Assembly: GCA_032718865.1 (NCBI GenBank)
Contig: JALUTQ010000045.1
Coordinates: 620,001-684,000, forward strand
From: Tilletia caries
Lineage: Eukaryota; Basidiomycota; Exobasidiomycetes; Tilletiales; Tilletiaceae
DNA length: 64,000 nt
Direction of reading: 5' to 3'
Part shown: one piece after another, positions 22,333-33,890 of the stretch
Layout of the letters: each line of letters starts with the position of its first letter
Numbering within the stretch: the stretch's first letter is position 1
The notes under the pieces: model-generated
Told to the model about the DNA's origin: nothing
The model's input: only the letters and a program-made list of their open reading frames with translations
The model's database searches: none
Made by a program: the position numbers and the translations under genes

Positions 22333-24818
22333 CTACGCCTTCGACGGACTACCATTCGGCGACGAAAACACGTTCTTCACCTTCGCAAACAACGACTTCT
22401 TCCGCCCACGCACCGAGTCCACCCCACCGCTCGTCATATCAGGCGAACTAGGCGCAGTCGCATACTGCGACCCGCCCCCAAGCCCGGGCGAACCCCCGGC
22501 CCCGGCTCCGGCTCCGTTCGGAGAGGGCTCGTGTCCTCCCGCGGCGGAGACGTTCCGGGAGTGCGATCTGCCGATGGAGCCGAAGAAGGAGGACCGCTTG
22601 GAGGGCGTGGTGAATTGGGACTGGGACTGGGACTGCTGCGACGGCTGCCGTTGTCGTTGTTGGTCCTTCTGCGCGGCGACAGGCGTAGCAGCGGCGGCGG
22701 CGGCGGCGGCGGTGGAGGAAGTATCGGCAGAGGAGGAGCTGGCCTGGGCTGCGCGCTTGGTGGGTGTCGCCGGTGGCTGGTTGCTGCTGCTGTTTTTGGC
22801 GGGGAAAGGTGTGGAGGAGGGAGGGGGTGCGAGGGTCGCTGACTGTGCGCTCATATGAGGTACAACTGCGGCAGCGTCTTCCAGTGCGGGTGAGGTGGCC
22901 GCGGGTGCGCTCGCAGCTGTGACTGTTTTTGCCGGCACCGGCACCGCCGCCGCCGCTGTCCCTGTGGACGGCTCGATGACGGGCGCCGCTGCTGACGACG
23001 AGTCCGAGGGCCCGCTAGTCACAGCTGCCGCGCCAACAGCAGGAACAGCAGCCCCCGACTCCAACGGCGTCTTCTTCTCCGTCGCGATCGCATCCTCCGC
23101 AACAGCAGGAACAGCAGAGCCAGACTCCAACGGCGCCTTCTTCTCCGACGCGATCGCATCCTCCGTAGTAGCCTGAGCCTCCGCCTTGGTGGCCTCGTGA
23201 TCAGCTTTGGCCTCCGCCTCCGCCTCTGCCTCTGGTGTGATGGCCTGCGGATGGGCCCCGACGGCATCAAAGCCGATGACGGTGCCTAGGGCAGCGCCGA
23301 GGGTTGCTATGGCTGCCGTGGCCAGTCCTGATGCGCTAGCTGTGGCTATAAAAATGAACAATGCTGGTCAGCCAAAACAGGCACCACCTCACAAAATGCA
23401 CAAAGAGAGAGGAACGCACCCTTCTTGTTCTCGTCGGCGGGACCAGCAACGACATCGGCGGCATCCACAGCAGTGCTCTTGACCGCCGTACCAGCAGCCA
23501 CGACATTCTGCTTGACCTGCTCAAGCACGGGCGCCGCAGCCTCCTTGATGTCAACCGCCTTGCTCTGCACCGTCTGGCTTGCGGCAGAGGCCTGCTCGGA
23601 CACTGCATTCGCGGTAGGTGCGGCGCTCTCCTGGACTGCAGTCGTGGTGGAAGCTGCGGTCTGCTGGATGGTGGTCGAGGCGTCGTTTGCGTGTGCCTTG
23701 GCTTGCTCAGCGCGTTCGTTGGCCTGCTCCAGTCCGGCGTCCTTCTTCTCGGGGTCGGAGCTTGCGGCTGCCGTTCCAGCGACAAAAAGGGCGCCGATAG
23801 CACCTGTGGCTGCTGATGCGGCAGCTGCGATGGAGGCTGTCGCTGTGGTACCCTGGCTCTGCGCTTGCTCTGCTTGCTTGGTCTTCAGCTCTTCCTTTTC
23901 TCGCTCCGCTTGCTTGAGCTTTTGTTGCTCCTCCTCCTGCTTCTGCTTCTCCGCAAGTTCAGCCTGGGTAGGTCCGGGGACAACAGCGCCGGGAAGGACT
24001 GGCTGGGACGGAGCTGGGGCGTCGGTCTTCTCCGTAGTGGCAGGGACCTGGCTTGGAGCGGTAGAAGCTGTGGCTTGCTGGATGGATGAGGAAACATCTT
24101 TGACATGCTCCTTCGCTTCCTCGGCGTGCTTGCTAGCTTGCTCTACTTCGGCGTCCTTCTTGTCAGGGTTGGAGGTTGCTGCTGCGGTGCCGGCGGCGAT
24201 GAGGGCGCCGACGGCTCCAACTGCTGCTGATGCTGCTGCGGTGATGGAAGCGGTGGGTGCGGTTCTCTTGTTCTGCTCTTGCTCCTCTGCCTGTTTCTTG
24301 CGGTGCTCCTCCTCCTCCTCGGCCTTCTTCTTCTGTTCCTGCTGTTCCTTCTCCTCGAGCTCCGCCTGGGTAGGGCCAGGGACGACAGCTCCGGGAAGCA
24401 CAGGCGGGGATGCGCTGGTGTTGGCGGCGACGGGTGCGGCGACCGGGGCAGGGATTGTTCCTGGAGCGAGATGTACGCGTCTTGCGTTGTTCATGTTTCC
24501 GTGGCCGTCGTTGCGGATGTCGTCGTTGTTGCTTGTGAGCCAGTGGTCGGTGTTGATGATGTACTTGTACGCGACGTTGGTATCGGATGGGAGGTCGATC
24601 TGCGCGGTAGAGAGTGAGAGGGAGGGTGAGTACTGTCTATGTGTTATCTGGATCTGAGTGGAGATTGCACTGACCTCCTTAGCGAAGGAACCATCGGCCT
24701 GCTTGGTGAGCTCGTTCCTGCCTGCCCAGTTGTCCCAGTCTCCCGCGACGTGCACGCTGTGGACATCTCCGCCTGTCCATTGCTCGTCCCACTTGAAGAG
24801 CGTCGGTGTTGTGCTCAT
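22333..24818 (-). CDS. CBM48 (AMPK glycogen-binding-like) protein, Crp1/Mdg1 type, with internal repeat
   Basis: Exons 24818-24675, 24599-23420 and 23345-22333 give 778 aa. The first 90 residues form a CBM48/E-set domain: LFKWDEQWTGGDVHSVHVAGDWDNW, then DTNVAYKYIINTDHWLTSNN. This matches yeast Crp1 and Mdg1, DNA-cruciform-binding and pheromone-signalling suppressor proteins whose exact biochemical role is unclear. The rest is low complexity: Ala/Glu/Gln-rich segments built around a duplicated block, each copy starting LPGAVVPGPTQAEL and carrying an Ala-rich stretch (TAAASAA..GA) and an EQA..AE.AK.H coil. A Ser/Thr/Pro-rich tail follows with TPSKRSSFFGSIGRSHSRN and a basic KKSLFAKVKNVF near the end. 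Function beyond the N-domain is not inferable. Confidence 0.8.
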
Positions 24819-25127
24819 CTTCGCTGTGCTCGTGTATGGATGCTGTGCGCGTGTCCGGTGAGGAAGGTGAGGGTGAGTGACTGGGTGAGTGAGTGAGCGA
24901 GTGAGTGCGGCGTGTTGTTTGCTCCAGTGCACGGTGGAGGCCTTCCCGCGATTTCCGGTTCTCCAGGAAGCACTCGTTCGGCCGAGAGAGAGATGAGCTT
25001 AGATAAGCGCTCGGTGTTGAGATCGGCGGGCCCTCCACCTCCAACTTTTTTCTGAGCGAGCAACGATCTTCACCAGCTTCCAGCTTCAGCTTTCCCTCAC
25101 AGCACACACACGCAGACCAACGCAACC
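24819..25127. promoter_or_regulatory. Divergent promoter region (CBM48 protein / NOP15)
   Basis: The 309-base interval has a GTGAGTGAGTGAGCGAGTGAGTG tract at about 24885-24906 and no supported gene. Confidence 0.4.
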
Positions 25128-25156
25128 ATGGCAAAGGCAGCACCACCAGCAGCGAA

Positions 25157-25194
<38 letters not shown>

Positions 25195-26147
25195 CGGCGA
25201 AGAGCGCGCAGAAGAAGGCCGCACCAGCACCAGCACCAGCACCAGCAGCGAAAAAACCAGTCGCCAAAGCGGTGTCCGATAAGCGCAAGAAAGCAGCACC
25301 CGAACCGGACGACGACGACGAGGACGAGATCCCACTCCAAGCTGATGACGACGACGACGACGACGACGACGAAAGCAGCGACGAAGACGAAGAAGATGCA
25401 AAGGCAAATCGAGACGCACCCATCCTAGACGCAGGAAAACTACCCAGCAGCAAGGACGACACAGCAGTCAACGCACGCCTAACAAAAGTAAAGAACGACA
25501 AGACAAAGAACAACAGTGTGAGTGCACTCTCTCTCTCTCTCTCACTCACTCGCTCATTCTCTCGCTGACCACAATCCCTTACATCCCGAACAGAAAGAGA
25601 TCCCCGGCGTCCTCTACGTCGGCAGATTACCCCACGGCTTCTACGAGGACCAACTCCGAGCCTACTTCTCCCAATTCGGCACCGTCACCCGTCTCCGTCT
25701 CAGCCGGAACCGGTCCACCGGCGCACCCAAGCACTACGCCTTCATCGAGTTTGCCGACCGGGACGTCGCGGCCATCGTGCAGGAGACGATGGATAACTAC
25801 CTGTTGGATGGTCATCTGATTCAGGTCAAGGAAATGAAGGGGGAGGAGGTTCATGAGAGGTTGTGGGTTGGGAGTGGGCGTAAGTTTAGGCCGATCCCGC
25901 GGCACCGTGTCCAGAGGCTTCGACATGATCAGGTACGTTCTCTCTCTCTCTCCCTCATCTGTCTTGCCTCTTTTTTCTTTCTTTCTACGAGCTGACGCGT
26001 TTCTGCGACTCACAGCCCAAGACGGACGAGCAGAAGCAAAAGGTGGAAGCCAACTTGCTCAAGCGCGAGTCCAAGCGCCGTCGCAAGCTTGAGGAGGCCG
26101 GCATCAACTACCAATTCGACGGCTACAAGGAGCAGGCCAGCAAGTAG
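25128..26147 (+). CDS. Nucleolar RRM protein, NOP15/NIFK-like
   Basis: Ribosome-biogenesis RNA-binding protein of the yeast Nop15 / human NIFK family, expected in the nucleolus. Exons 25128-25517, 25594-25932 and 26016-26147 give 286 aa. The N-terminal 130 residues are low complexity, with (AT)n, (AP)n and then Asp/Glu runs. The RRM has RNP2 (VLYVGRLP) and RNP1 (KHYAFIEF), with YFSQFGTVTRLRLSRNRSTG between. Downstream, NYLLDGHLIQVK and a family-typical C-terminus follow, with a basic helix (KRESKRRRKLEEAGINYQF). The (GCGACA)n-type repeats near 25160-25195 encode the Ala-Thr tract. Confidence 0.9.
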
Positions 26148-26439
26148 TGCAGATCGACCCGGAGTCCTATCACGTTTTCTCTTTCCCTCTCTTCCACGAC
26201 GGTCCCCTTCTCATTGTTCGAATATAACGCCTCCCCTGTCTGCTGGCGGGGACAAGTTACATGTAAAGGTCGGCGTGACGATATCGATCTGGCAGATGCG
26301 GTGTAAATATCAGAACAAGACCGAAGGGCCGAGGGAAGAATGATAACAAGAAGAAAGACAAACGGGTAAAGGGAAAAGGGAATGGGGTGAAACGAGTTCC
26401 TCAGACGGAATTAGGATGCAAAGGGATTCCAAATCCAGA
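26148..26439. other. Convergent 3' intergenic region (NOP15 / PEX13)
   Basis: The 292 bases contain no supported gene. Confidence 0.3.
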
Positions 26440-27921
26440 CTACCGCCGTACACCGCTGGCCGCCGCTGCTCTTGCTTTTGACGCCGTGTCGCGTGAAGAC
26501 GTCGGTGCTGCTGCCACGGCCACTTTGGATGCTTCTGGTGGTACAGGTAACGGCGAGCTCGGCGCGGCTTCGATCGACAGTCGCGACGCTCGTTCTCTGG
26601 CCGTCTCTACTGATTCAACGTATCTGCCAGAGAGAGATAAAATGAATGGGGAAATCGGGTTAGCTATGCTGTCTGGGTGATCTTGAGGTTCTATCAACGG
26701 AACTCACGTGCTGGGGAACCATCCGATCCGACCGTCCCTTGTTCTCCCCCTCCACCACTGCGACTCCTGGCCCGTCGCGGGATCATGTTTCGACAGCACG
26801 GCGACGATCTCGTTCGGCTTGAGCGTCAACTCGAGCGGATCGGCCGCATTGTACGCATACAACGCCCGCACGAACGCAAGTTTGCTCGGATCCAGCTCGG
26901 CAGCATCGGCCCCTGCGAACCCCTGTTGCCCTTGTTGTTGGCCGGGCATTATACTAGGCGCGTGACCGAGCCGTGCGCGTTCCTCCTCCTGCCGACGGGT
27001 GATGATCTTGACGAGCTTGCCCATCAGGTACGGTAGGCCCACGACGGCCAGGAAGAAGATGACCAGCGGCCGCTTATCGTGTTTCTGCGGTGGTGAAGAC
27101 CCGCCATTTCCAATGGCGCGTCGCCCAGCTGCTCCGCCACCTTTAGCGAAATCGGCAAATTCGCGCGCATCGAGGTCTACAGCCGGCGCCTGCCCCGTGA
27201 CCCGCAAGAGGAGATTCTTCATCCACTTCGCGAGCGTGAAGAACGAGAGGACCTGGCCTAAACGAGTCACCTGGTCGGCCACGCCCACCATGGCGAAGAA
27301 GGAGCTGTGGGTGGCCATAAAGGTAGACTCCATCATCTGCGCAAATCCACCGAAGGCACCGACGATAGAGCCGATGAGCTCAAAGGTGGCTTGTGTGCCG
27401 CTCTCCATTCGTTGCGTTAGGGATGGATCCTGGTGCATACCCGGAGGCCCACCCATCATGCCGCCCATGCCCATACCGTAACCCCCACCCATGCCTCCAT
27501 AGCCCCCACCGCCATAGCCCCCATATCCACCGCCACCATACATCGAGTTCCCATAGCCGCCATACATGGACGAGCCATACCCACCCGCGCCCGCATAGCC
27601 CCCGCCACCGTACATGGAGGAGCCATAACCACCTGCGCCGCCCATGCGGGAGTAGGGCGAGGAGTACGAAGAACCGTAGGTAGAGCCGAGACCGCCGTAT
27701 GTGGAGCCGAGGCCGCCGTAGGCTGGGGTTGCGGAGCCGTACATGCCTCCCACGCCTCCCATACCCGCGCCTGCCATGCCTGCCATGCCTGTTGTGCCTG
27801 AGGCGAGGGTAGAGGGCCGGTCGGGGATGGAGGGTGCCGCTGCTGCTGCTGTTGGTGTCGCTGGTATCGATGCTGTTGATGCTGTGCCGCCGTTCTCCCA
27901 CGGCTTTGGTGGTGATGGCAT
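26440..27921 (-). CDS. PEX13: Peroxin 13 (peroxisomal docking complex, SH3 domain)
   Basis: Integral peroxisomal membrane protein of the PTS-receptor docking complex. Exons 27921-26708 and 26623-26440 give 465 aa. The N-terminus MPSPPKPWE is the characteristic Pex13 start. A Gly/Tyr/Met-rich low-complexity region (GGYGSSMYGGGGY type) follows and probably forms the YG-rich phase of the import pore. Then comes the conserved membrane core (ESTFMATHSSFFAMVGVADQ, LRVTGQAP) and a second hydrophobic span (RPLVIFFLAVVGLPYLMGKL). The SH3 domain has ALYAYNAADPLELTLKPNEIVAVL, WWRGRTRDGRIGWFPS and the TYVE end, which is completed by exon 2 (intron GTGAGT...CAG). The C-terminal tail is Ala/Ser-rich. Confidence 0.94.
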
Positions 27922-28296
27922 CTTCGCTCCTGAATCTGCTTCTGCGCGAGGTAGAGAGTGAGAGAGTGAGAGTGAGAGGAGCGAGGCAGGCTTGGGTTGG
28001 AGAGTGCGCAGTGGGAAGGTGGTGGCCGTCGCGATGACAAGTCAGTCAGATCCAGTCTCTGCTCCCTTCTCATTTTCTCAACTGATTAAACCACATAAAA
28101 TATCCGGCAATTTGGAGTTACCGAACAGGCCGGAATCGCAATCCTCACAGCCAGAACCGGGAGAAGTGAGTCAGAAGATGCGAACGAAGTGCGATTGTCT
28201 GTGTATTCGAGCAAGAAAGCTGCAGCCTGCAGGCTGTCGACTGGCAGGGGAGGTCGTCATCCCCGGTGCTGGACTCTGGAGAGCTTGGGCGGTGGC
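27922..28296. promoter_or_regulatory. Region between PEX13 start and the Mtf2-like gene end
   Basis: The 375 bases hold the PEX13 promoter and the 3' flank of the next minus-strand gene. A GAGAGTGAGAGTGAGAG tract lies at about 27955-27980. No gene is supported. Confidence 0.35.
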
Positions 28297-29286
28297 TCAT
28301 TGCGCATCAGGATTGTTCAACAGCTGCCCAATCTCATCAGCCAGCGCCAACTGATGCTGCTGAGCCCAAGGCAGCTCCGCCTGCATCGTCCTCGCCCGTT
28401 TCCGCGGCTGCTGCCGTCCCTGGGATCGTCTACCGTCCGACCGTGATGACTCGGCTTCACCACTGTACTCGTCGCTGCCCATCATGAAGTCCTCGTCCCC
28501 GTCGTCGTCCAGGATTGATGATGATGAGGAGGAGGAGGAGCCGCCGGTGAGAGCCTCTCTCCGTGCCTCGTCCAGCGCGATCTCGACTTGGGTCCGCAGT
28601 ACATCATCCTCGTTTGTCCCCCCCGTTCTCGATCCGCGCTCATACCGTCCCGATGACGAAGACGATGACGCTGCCGACGATGACGAGGCGTCCGCTGCAC
28701 TCCCACGCGAGGAAGACAAGATCCCAATCCGCTTCGCCGCCCGAACCGTATCCCTAACACCAGCCAGATCCCGACGCAGACTCCAGTGCAGCTTGACGAC
28801 ATCCGCATACAGCGCCGGCGTGGAGCCGAGGACGAGCGACTCGGTCGAGCGTGCGCGGGTAAATTCGAGCACGGAGAGCGCTGCGTGCGGACTGCGGAGC
28901 GAGTCGCGGAAGTGGAGGAAGAGCGAATGTAACGCGGGCGCGTAGAAGGCGGTCTCGATCCCGTACGGCGCCTGACCTTGTCCAGGCCCAGCAGGAGCAG
29001 CAGGGGAGACGCCCCAGAGGTTGGTGAGGGCCCAGTCCCAGGTCTTCTGTACGGTGCCGCATGCATTGAGCGCTTCTTTTACTTCGTCCATCTTGATGTC
29101 GACTTCGTAGGGGGAGGCCTGGGCGGCGGTGCCTTCGCGCAGTCTGCCGTACCGACTGCGAGGCTGGAGCTGGCTGGCGAGCCGGACTTGTTGTTGCTGT
29201 TGGCGCCATGGCGTTGAGGGCGCGAGGTCTGCTGCTGTCTGGCAGAGACAGCGGCGCGTGTATGCTGCTGGGAATATCGACTTCAT
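28297..29286 (-). CDS. Mtf2-like mitochondrial protein
   Basis: A single exon of 329 codons from ATG 29286. The N-terminus MKSIFPAAYTRRCLC is Arg/Ser-rich without acidic residues, fitting a mitochondrial presequence. The middle (about residues 115-210) reads FYAPALHSLFLHFRDSLRSPHAALSVLE, then LVLGSTPALYADVVKLHWSLRRDLAGV. This resembles the Mtf2/Nam1-like C-terminal domain of fungal proteins that couple mitochondrial transcription to mRNA handling. The C-terminal third is Ser/Asp-rich, with a basic patch (GRQQPRKRARTMQ). An in-frame ATG at 29373 would add 29 residues and hide the presequence. Family assignment is from pattern memory and is moderate. Confidence 0.65.
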   Translation of the reverse strand: MKSIFPAAYTRRCLCQTAADLAPSTPWRQQQQQVRLASQLQPRSRYGRLREGTAAQASPYEVDIKMDEVKEALNACGTVQKTWDWALTNLWGVSPAAPAGPGQGQAPYGIETAFYAPALHSLFLHFRDSLRSPHAALSVLEFTRARSTESLVLGSTPALYADVVKLHWSLRRDLAGVRDTVRAAKRIGILSSSRGSAADASSSSAASSSSSSGRYERGSRTGGTNEDDVLRTQVEIALDEARREALTGGSSSSSSSSILDDDGDEDFMMGSDEYSGEAESSRSDGRRSQGRQQPRKRARTMQAELPWAQQHQLALADEIGQLLNNPDAQ

Positions 29287-29566
29287 CTTTATGTTGCTCG
29301 TTCTCTCCATCCAAGGCAGCGCTCGATGCTCGTCAGTCAGTTCTTCCAGTGAGCGAGTGAGAGCAAAAACCACTTTCTATCGTATTTGGAAAAGTGCTCC
29401 CTTTGTCATCGTGCATTTTCGCTGGCTAAATGGAGATAAGATCTGGGATGAGCGTGAGATGTTGCACACGCAGGTCGCAGACAGTCCCACTTGCTTCCTT
29501 ACTACTACTACCGTCTACCACATCCTCATTCTCTAACCCTCGCCCCCCTCAGCACAGCAATACACG
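29287..29566. promoter_or_regulatory. Divergent promoter region (Mtf2-like / Rheb)
   Basis: A 280-base interval between divergent starts. It becomes C-rich and T-rich before the Rheb ATG. Nothing else was recognised. Confidence 0.35.
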
Positions 29567-30314
29567 ATGTCGTTGGCAGGGACAGCAGGCGCGCACCAGC
29601 CAACAACACAGGAAGCACGCAAGCGCAAGCTCGTCGTCCTCGGATCACGCGCCGTCGGAAAGTCCTCCATCTGCCACCGATACGTAGACAAGACCTTCCT
29701 ACCGCTCTACTACCCGACCATCGCATCCACCTTCGACAAGGAGCTCCACTACCAGAACACCCCATACATCCTCGAAATCCTCGACACCGCCGGACAGGAC
29801 GAGTACTCGATTTTGAACTCCAAACACGCCATTGGCATCCATGGCTATGTCCTTGTATACTCCGTCGACAGCCATGTCTCCTTTGAGATGATCGAGACTA
29901 TCAGGGACAAGATCCTCTCCTACACCGGCACAGAAACAGTCCCCACTGTCATCGTTGGACAGAAGTGCGATCTCCACATGCAACGGTTAGTCCCACTCCT
30001 CCCCTTTGTTCTCGTATCTCGCCCAGCTTATCGCCTTTATCTCTATCTCTATTCTCTTCACAGACAAGTATCAGAGGAGGAAGGCAAGGAATTGGCCGCC
30101 AGGCTCAAATGTGCATGGGTCGAGACCAGCGCACGCGAGGGTATCAACGTCGGTACGTCCTGCTTCTCCCCTGGCCCCCTTGCACATGCTTCCCCTTATG
30201 CTCACGTTATGAGCGAACACAGACGAAGTATTTGAGCTCTGTCTCGGCCAGATCGACCCGCCCGGCCGACCAAATGGGCCAGAACCAACACCGAGCAAAT
30301 GTATCGTCATGTGA
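29567..30314 (+). CDS. RHB1: Rheb-type small GTPase
   Basis: Ras-family GTPase that activates TORC1 in most fungi that keep it. Exons 29567-29985, 30064-30152 and 30223-30314 give 199 aa. The P-loop is GSRAVGKSS with Arg at the Ras-Gly12 position, the Rheb hallmark. The effector loop is YYPTIASTFDKE and switch II is DTAGQDEYS. ETSAREG corresponds to the SAK motif. The C-terminus ends CIVM, a CaaX box for farnesylation. Two introns interrupt the last third. One deviation: the NKxD guanine-specificity motif reads QKCD, with Gln replacing Asn. Confidence 0.95.
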
Positions 30315-30723
30315 ACATAAATCGCCCATTTCCCAATCCCGAGGCGCCCGTCCCGAATCTTTTCTACCGTTTCTCACAAACCCAGGAGCCTTTAATACCT
30401 TTCGATAGTCATCAAGTCTCTCCTGAGATCACCGGTTTTGGCCTTCTTTACCTCTCCTGGATGGCGGTCACTTGCTCGACTTTCGTCCCTGGCTCTTTTT
30501 CTATTCCCCCATAGCGTAACGCCCGGTCCTCACCTCGTCTCGACCACGCCCCAAGGCCTCCTATCTTCCGCATGTACTACAGGTTCCCCTCAATTGTCTC
30601 CTTCTCTTCTCATCCGTGTTCCTTCCCCTTGAAATGGCATTACCAGGATATCAGCCCGGTAGCATTTCTTGAGTGTGATGGAAATGTAAGATCTTGCGCC
30701 GAAGAAAATAGGGGAATGTGCGT

Positions 30724-30756
<33 letters not shown>

Positions 30757-30826
30757 AGATTGCTGTACAATACGAGAGTAGGACGGCGGGTGTCGATATC
30801 GACCAACCCAATGAACGGCCGTTCGC
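30315..30826. other. Convergent 3' intergenic region with a (GT)n microsatellite
   Basis: This 512-base region between Rheb and the V-ATPase gene has no supported ORF. A perfect dinucleotide run of about 14-15 GT units occupies about 30726-30754. Confidence 0.6.
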
Positions 30827-31750
30827 TCATGAGAACTCTTGTGCTGGTCCCGTCATGATCAGTCCCACTGAAGGAGGCCGTTACGATCAACACAGAACCA
30901 TTCAGTAATCAACAATCGGCGAGTATGCACACGTCAGACAGGGAACCGAAGGCGAGGAGGGGAACTCACCAATCAGACCAAACAGACCCAAAATACTGCC
31001 AAAGATCTCCAACACAAGCACCTTGACAAACAACTGCGGATCCGCCGCATCCGCAATCGCCGCATTCGCACCCGTCACACCCACCGCCACGCCGCAGACC
31101 AAGTTGCACAGCCCGACGGTGAGGCCACCCCAGAAGAGCAGGTGGCCCGTCAGGTAGTTCTCGGCCGAGTAGAGCGAGTCCGACGTGCCTGCTTTCAGGT
31201 TGCCGGTGATCTTGGAGGAGAAGACGATGGCCATGATGACGCCGTAGATGGCGACGACTTCGCAGAAGATGATACTACGAATCGGCAAAGAAAAAAAGGC
31301 TCAGGACTCTCCGGACGCACGCCGTCGACAGACCCCAGGGAGAGAGAGCTTTCTCGGGGGGGGGGGGGGAAAGGGTGCCGACTCACCTGATCAAGTTTTT
31401 TGTCGTAATCCGAGGCGCACGAACACCTGCGCCAAGAATACTGGACCCCGTGAGGAAGATGCCCCAACCGGCGCCCATCACACTGAGCCCGATACAGAAA
31501 CTGATGCCAAGCATGGCAAAGGCGTATGGCGAGGTCTGCTCGAGGAACTTGCCCACGTTGAAGGCTTCGCCGGAGCCTGTGTGCGAGAACACATGCGGGG
31601 GAGAAGGGGTAAATGAGTATGGTCAGATGTGGGGAGAGGGGAGGTAGGTGCTGGATGATGGAGGGACTCACCTGTGAGGAGTGCATACAATCCGATTGTG
31701 GTGGCCAGCGAGCCGACGGAGGCTGCGCCGTATGAGTATACGCCTGGCAT
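30827..31750 (-). CDS. VMA16: V-type ATPase proteolipid subunit c''
   Basis: Membrane-rotor subunit of the vacuolar H+-ATPase V0 sector. Exons 31750-31672, 31576-31387, 31274-30970 and 30867-30827 give 204 aa, close to yeast Vma16 (213 aa). Spans are visible in order: [67 protein letters not shown] with the essential buried Glu, and [24 protein letters not shown]. The last is [25 protein letters not shown]. The final exon supplies [13 protein letters not shown]. The [20 protein letters not shown] segment is typical of c'' rather than c or c'. Confidence 0.93.
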
Positions 31751-32181
31751 CGTAGCAGAGATACGTGAGGAGGAGAAGAGTACCGCTTCGTGTCTGTCGT
31801 TTTCCCCGAGGGTATGTATGAGCTTCCTGTGCTTCCTTTTGCGCTCCTGTTGGTCGACGCTGGAGCGGGAGGGGCAGGCAAGGGTTCGTGCGTCGGTCGA
31901 AGGGGCAGGGGTTCCGAAAAATGCAGCGATTTTAGAAATGGAAGCGCTTGTGGATATTCGAAAGTGGGCTCGGCGTTTGGAGGGCGGGAAGAGACCGGAA
32001 GAGCCGGGAGAAGAAAGCGGAAGAGACCGGCGCGCTATCACATTCACACCACCTTCGCACTTCGCAGCCTCGATCTTGACGTCGACTCCGAACAGCTGGA
32101 TCTCGCTCTCTCCTATATTCTCTCTCTCTCTCTCCGTCCGCCTCTGTCCCCCTCCTGTCCCTGAATATACCAGCAGCAAAG
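31751..32181. promoter_or_regulatory. Divergent promoter region (VMA16 / carnitine carrier)
   Basis: The 431-base interval has a TATATTCTCTCTCTCTCTC motif at about 32113-32130, just upstream of the carrier ATG: a TATA-like element plus CT tract. No gene is supported. Confidence 0.4.
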
Positions 32182-33463
32182 ATGTCGGGCGAAGCAGCAG
32201 GAAACATCGACTCGCAGAAGTTCGAGGCCAAGAAGACCGACAACGGCGCGCTCAAGTCCTTCCTCTCGGGTTCGTGCTCTCTCTGTCTCGCTCGCTATCA
32301 CGAAAAGCCTCGCTGACCCTTCTTCTCCTCTTTCAGGCGGCTTCGGTGGCACGTGCTCCGTCCTCGTCGGGCATCCCTTCGACCTCACCAAGACCCGTCT
32401 CCAAACCGCACCAGCAGGAACCTACACAGGAGCCATCGACGTCGTCAAGCGCACTCTCGCCGCCGACGGCATCAAGGGCCTCTACCGCGGCATGGGCCCG
32501 CCTCTCGTCGGCGTCACCCCCATCTTCGCCATCTCCTTCTTCTCCTACGACCTCGGCAAGAAGCTCGTCTACTCGGCCACCCCGAACCGGACCGACCCCG
32601 CGCTGAGCCTGTCCGAGTTGGCTTTTGCGGGGTTCTTCTCGGCTGTGCCTACGACTCTGGTGGCTGGACCGGCGGAGCGGGTTAAGGTTCTGTTGCAGCT
32701 TCAGGGACAGGGCGGGTCGGGGCCGAAGTACAATGGGCCGGTGGATGTCGTCCGTCAGCTGTACAAGGAGGGCGGCATGAAGGCTATCTTCCGTGGAACG
32801 GGTGCAACCCTGGCCCGTGACGGTCCCGGTAGCGCTGCGTGAGTCTTATTTGACTCTTCCTTTCTCATCCGAAATCCTTCTGACGCGTTTTATTTCCTCT
32901 CTCGCTCTCCGCGGGCCCTACTCTACCGGAAAAAAAGATACTTCTGCGCATACGAAGCCGTCAAGCGAATGCTCACCCCTCCCGGCGCCTCACCAAAGGA
33001 CCTCAACTTGCTCAACGTCATCACCGCCGGCGGTCTGGCCGGCATGGCCATGTGGACCATTGCCATTCCTCCGGATGTGATCAAGTCCCGGTACCAGGGT
33101 GCACCCTCGGGCACATACACTGGCTTTGTCGACTGTGCCAAGAAGACCGTCCAACAGGAGGGTGTCAAGGCGTTGTTCCGCGGCTTCGGTCCCGCCATGG
33201 TGAGTCCGGAAGTTCCCCTCGGTTGATTCAGTTTGTGATTTGAAAGATGCTCACTGGAAGACCGCGATCTTCTCCTTTGCGCACATACGTGAATCTACAG
33301 GTCAGGGCATTCATCGCAAACGGTGCTACCTTCGTGAGTCTCACAATACAGCGCAAGTCCTCGCATTGATGCTCGCGAAACTCACATCTTTGTCCCTCCC
33401 CCCTCCAACTTCGAACAGCTCGGTGTCGAAGTTTCGCTCAAGTTGATGAACGATCTCTTCTGA
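32182..33463 (+). CDS. CRC1: Mitochondrial carnitine/acylcarnitine carrier
   Basis: SLC25-family inner-membrane carrier exchanging acylcarnitine for carnitine; it feeds fatty acids and peroxisome-derived acetyl units into mitochondria. Exons 32182-32269, 32337-32838, 32938-33199, 33301-33333 and 33419-33463 give 309 aa. Three carrier repeats have PFDLTKTRLQ, PAERVKVLLQ and PPDVIKSRYQ. The third-repeat PPDVIKSRYQ and the GLYRGMGPPLVGVTPIFA segment are characteristic of the carnitine carrier. The last two exons (11 and 15 codons) complete the sixth helix, VRAFIANGATFLGVE. The family-typical end is LKLMNDLF. Confidence 0.93.
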
Positions 33464-33890
33464 AGGTCTCCCACACAAGCTTGACCACCACAAAACGACC
33501 ACAGTGCGAGCCTTTTGGGCCGCCAGAAAAAGGAGCACGTCGTCGGAATAAGGTTGCTCATTGGACAGGTAGCATCTGTATGGTTTTACCGTATTCTCTC
33601 CCACATTCGGACGCGCTCGACATGCCTCAGATCAGGCACGCGTCCACCCCTTTCTTCCTCTCTCTCTCTCTCTCTCCTCTCTCTCTGTCTCTTCCTGTGT
33701 TCACCCTCTTTCCTCGGCAAATCTGTACGACGGTCCTCAGGCAATAGAAGTCTTCTCTTGTCTCGACGGAAGGGTAGCGGGTCAGGCATTTCCTATCTCG
33801 CGCTGCTCGGCCGCCTCTGCATCCGCGCAGGCTCGTTTCTGGAGATGTTTTGCTCAGAACAACGTGACCCGTCTTGATTCCATTTGCGCT
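33464..33890. other. Convergent 3' intergenic region (CRC1 / CFIm25)
   Basis: A 427-base interval with a (CT)n microsatellite at about 33659-33688. No gene is supported. Confidence 0.4.

Noticed and set aside
23425..24657. 410-codon plus-strand ORF rich in Ala, Ser and Cys
   Set aside because: Antisense to the Ala/Glu-rich repeats of the CBM48 protein; composition fully explained by that gene.
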